Assembly: GCA_022711405.1 (NCBI GenBank)
Contig: JAKLFC010000001.1
Coordinates: 1-64,000 of the forward strand
DNA length: 64,000 bases
Source of the DNA: Bacteroidota bacterium
GTDB taxonomy: Bacteria; Bacteroidota; Bacteroidia; Bacteroidales; JAGONC01
Direction: 5' to 3'
Shown: positions 62,719 to 64,000 of the stretch, piece by piece
Layout of the letters: each line of letters begins with the position of its first letter
How positions within the stretch are numbered: position 1 is the first letter of the stretch
Made by a program: the position numbers and the translations under genes
The notes under the pieces: generated by a model
Seen by the model: only the letters and a program-made list of their open reading frames with translations
Databases searched by the model: none
What the model was told of the DNA's origin: nothing

Positions 62719-63483
62719 ATGAACCTCGATTTATCCTCAAAAGCCGCTCTTGTCACCGGCTCCTCACGCGGCATCGGTCGTGCCATCGCCAGGGAGCTGG
62801 CCTCTGCGGGGGCAAGAGTGGCTCTTCATTATAATAATAACCTTTCCAAAGCAGAAGAGACTCGCTCTCAGCTTGAAGGCAACGGCCACATCCTGATCCA
62901 GGGCAACATGACACGCCCCATGGACCTGGTGCGCATGGTGGATCAGACCATTGAGAAACTTGGAAAGATCGATATCCTGGTGAACAATGCCGGGATCTAC
63001 GAGGAGGTGGACTTCCAGCGGATGACCTATGACGCCTGGCAGCAGGCCTGGAAACGGACCATGGAGACCAATCTGACCGGTGTAGCCAACCTTTCCTTCC
63101 TGGTTGCCAACCACATGATGGAAAAGGGGAGTGGACGGATCATCAATATTTCCTCACGCGGAGCTTTCCGCGGGGAGCCCACGGCATTCGCTTATGGAGC
63201 AAGCAAGGCGGGGCTGAACGCGCTGGGGCAATCCATGGCCAAAGCGCTGGCTCCGCATAATGTATTCGTATACACTGTCGCTCCCGGCTGGGTCGACACC
63301 GATATGGCCGCCGACGGCCTGATAGGTGCGCGGGGAGAAGAGATCAAAGCCCAGAGCCCGCTGAACCGCGTGGCACAGCCCGAGGAGATCGCACGCCTGG
63401 TTGCTTTCCTGGCTTCGGAGGGGAATGACTACATGACCGGGTGCATCGTGGATATCAACGGGGCGTCTTATCTTAGAACTTAA
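62719..63483 (+). CDS. Short-chain dehydrogenase/reductase (FabG-like)
   Basis: 254 residues: 'LVTGSSRGIGRAIARELASAGARVALHY' NAD(P) site, 'DILVNNAGIYEE', catalytic Ser in 'IINISSRGAFRG' and Tyr-x3-Lys in 'FAYGASKAGLNAL', C-terminal 'YMTGCIVDINGASYL'. Substrate unknown; it is the last gene of the homoserine operon, 9 nt after thrB, so it may act on a product of the pathway. Its stop overlaps the convergent gene by 4 nt. Confidence 0.88.
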   Translation: MNLDLSSKAALVTGSSRGIGRAIARELASAGARVALHYNNNLSKAEETRSQLEGNGHILIQGNMTRPMDLVRMVDQTIEKLGKIDILVNNAGIYEEVDFQRMTYDAWQQAWKRTMETNLTGVANLSFLVANHMMEKGSGRIINISSRGAFRGEPTAFAYGASKAGLNALGQSMAKALAPHNVFVYTVAPGWVDTDMAADGLIGARGEEIKAQSPLNRVAQPEEIARLVAFLASEGNDYMTGCIVDINGASYLRT

Positions 63484-64000
63484 AAACGATGGATCATTTT
63501 CGTTGACATGCTCATGTTCCGGGACTGGAGTACACAATGATAGATGCCTGCAGGAGTGCTTCCCGCATTCCATTCAATCTGATGTTCTCCGGAAGAGTAC
63601 TTTCCTTCTGTCAGCCGGCAGATCTCGTTTCCTGAATTGTCATAAATTTTGATCCTGATGAACTGTGAGTCAGGTAAGTAGAATCTGATAACGGTTGTTT
63701 CCGAAAATGGATTCGGCTGGTTCTGATGCAACCTGACCCTGTTACCGCTTGAAATCAGATCATCACCCACCCCAAAGATCCCGTCAGCACCATCTCCCAC
63801 GGACTCTATTTCGCTGAGCTGGTTGGTTCCCATGCCTTTCTGGTGCGCCAGGTAAAGATGGTTGTCGGTAAGCTGGCCGTCAGGCAGCAGCATCTTTTCC
63901 CCCTCCGGATCCTGCCAGAAGATCTTCGTGGCAACGCTGTCGGTAGCCACGGGATCTTTTCCCGCCAGCAGCACCTGATGCTCGTAGGGTTCGAACGCCG
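63480..64000 (-). CDS. DUF362-like protein with T9SS sorting domain, C-terminal part
   Basis: The gene enters from the right edge; about 173 residues are visible. The first visible part 'VLLAGKDPVATDSVATKIFWQDP' matches the end of DUF362 domains, followed by 'LYLAHQKGMGT'. Then comes a T9SS type A C-terminal domain ('LHQNQPNPFSETTVIRFYLPDSQFIRIKIYDNSGNEI', 'TPAGIYHCVLQSRN'). It would be exported by T9SS. Role unknown. Its stop overlaps the SDR stop by 4 nt. Confidence 0.75.
   Translation of the reverse strand, partial: AFEPYEHQVLLAGKDPVATDSVATKIFWQDPEGEKMLLPDGQLTDNHLYLAHQKGMGTNQLSEIESVGDGADGIFGVGDDLISSGNRVRLHQNQPNPFSETTVIRFYLPDSQFIRIKIYDNSGNEICRLTEGKYSSGEHQIEWNAGSTPAGIYHCVLQSRNMSMSTKMIHRF

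Overview
The window is a piece of a Bacteroidetes chromosome, probably an uncultured Bacteroidales-like lineage. The evidence is an alternative complex III (act) operon with a fused ResB-CcsA haem ligase, a SecDF fusion, LemA/TPM proteins, two proteins with C-terminal type IX secretion sorting domains, an OmpA/PD40 protein, and promoters of the Bacteroidetes type (TAnnTTTG about 20 nt after TTG). No tRNA, rRNA or CRISPR array was seen.

Region 1, 1 to about 10.1 kb, is accessory DNA; its first 6.6 kb are visibly more AT-rich than the rest. Nearly everything reads on the minus strand. From 6.6 kb leftward runs an array of gene cassettes separated by six attC-like folded sites: a HigBA-type toxin-antitoxin pair, two unknown secreted proteins, a P-loop kinase-like protein, and a three-gene unit (membrane LytTR regulator, small secreted protein, serine hydrolase). 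The first codons of an antitoxin-like gene lie at the left edge. No IntI-type integrase is visible, so this is a CALIN-like array. Upstream of it (6.6-8.9 kb) is an IS91-type element, a HUH transposase plus a tyrosine recombinase, whose ends match each other and the neighbouring attC as if the element itself held a cassette position. A frameshifted second tyrosine recombinase follows.

Region 2, 10.1-30.3 kb, is a respiratory block. A copper P1B-ATPase (CcoI type) diverges from a clade II nitrous oxide reductase operon (cytochrome c, nosZ, a NosB-like membrane protein, nosL, nosD, nosF, nosY). Converging on it is actABCDEF followed by ccsBA. Read together, ACIII would oxidise quinol, cytochrome c would carry electrons to NosZ, CcsBA would attach the haems, and the P-ATPase and NosL/D/F/Y would serve copper-site assembly.

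Region 3, 30.5-56.3 kb, is ordinary core genome: two TPM proteins and lemA, htpG, a RuvC-like fold protein, ilvE, pyrF, prfA, a GH47 lipoprotein, nfo, purM, an OmpA-family protein whose C-terminal aspartic protease-like domain has lost its catalytic motif, tatA, secDF, a T9SS cargo protein, a LOG protein, uvrA, rfbC and lpdA. Short 9-nt tandem arrays recur in seven intergenic gaps, mostly just before start codons.

Region 4, 56.5-63.5 kb, is a plus-strand operon around aspartate semialdehyde and homoserine: a Cys/Met-metabolism PLP enzyme, homoserine dehydrogenase, an aldehyde:ferredoxin oxidoreductase, a DapA-like aldolase lacking the DHDPS proton-relay residues, homoserine kinase and a short-chain dehydrogenase. 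A DUF362-like T9SS protein runs off the right edge.
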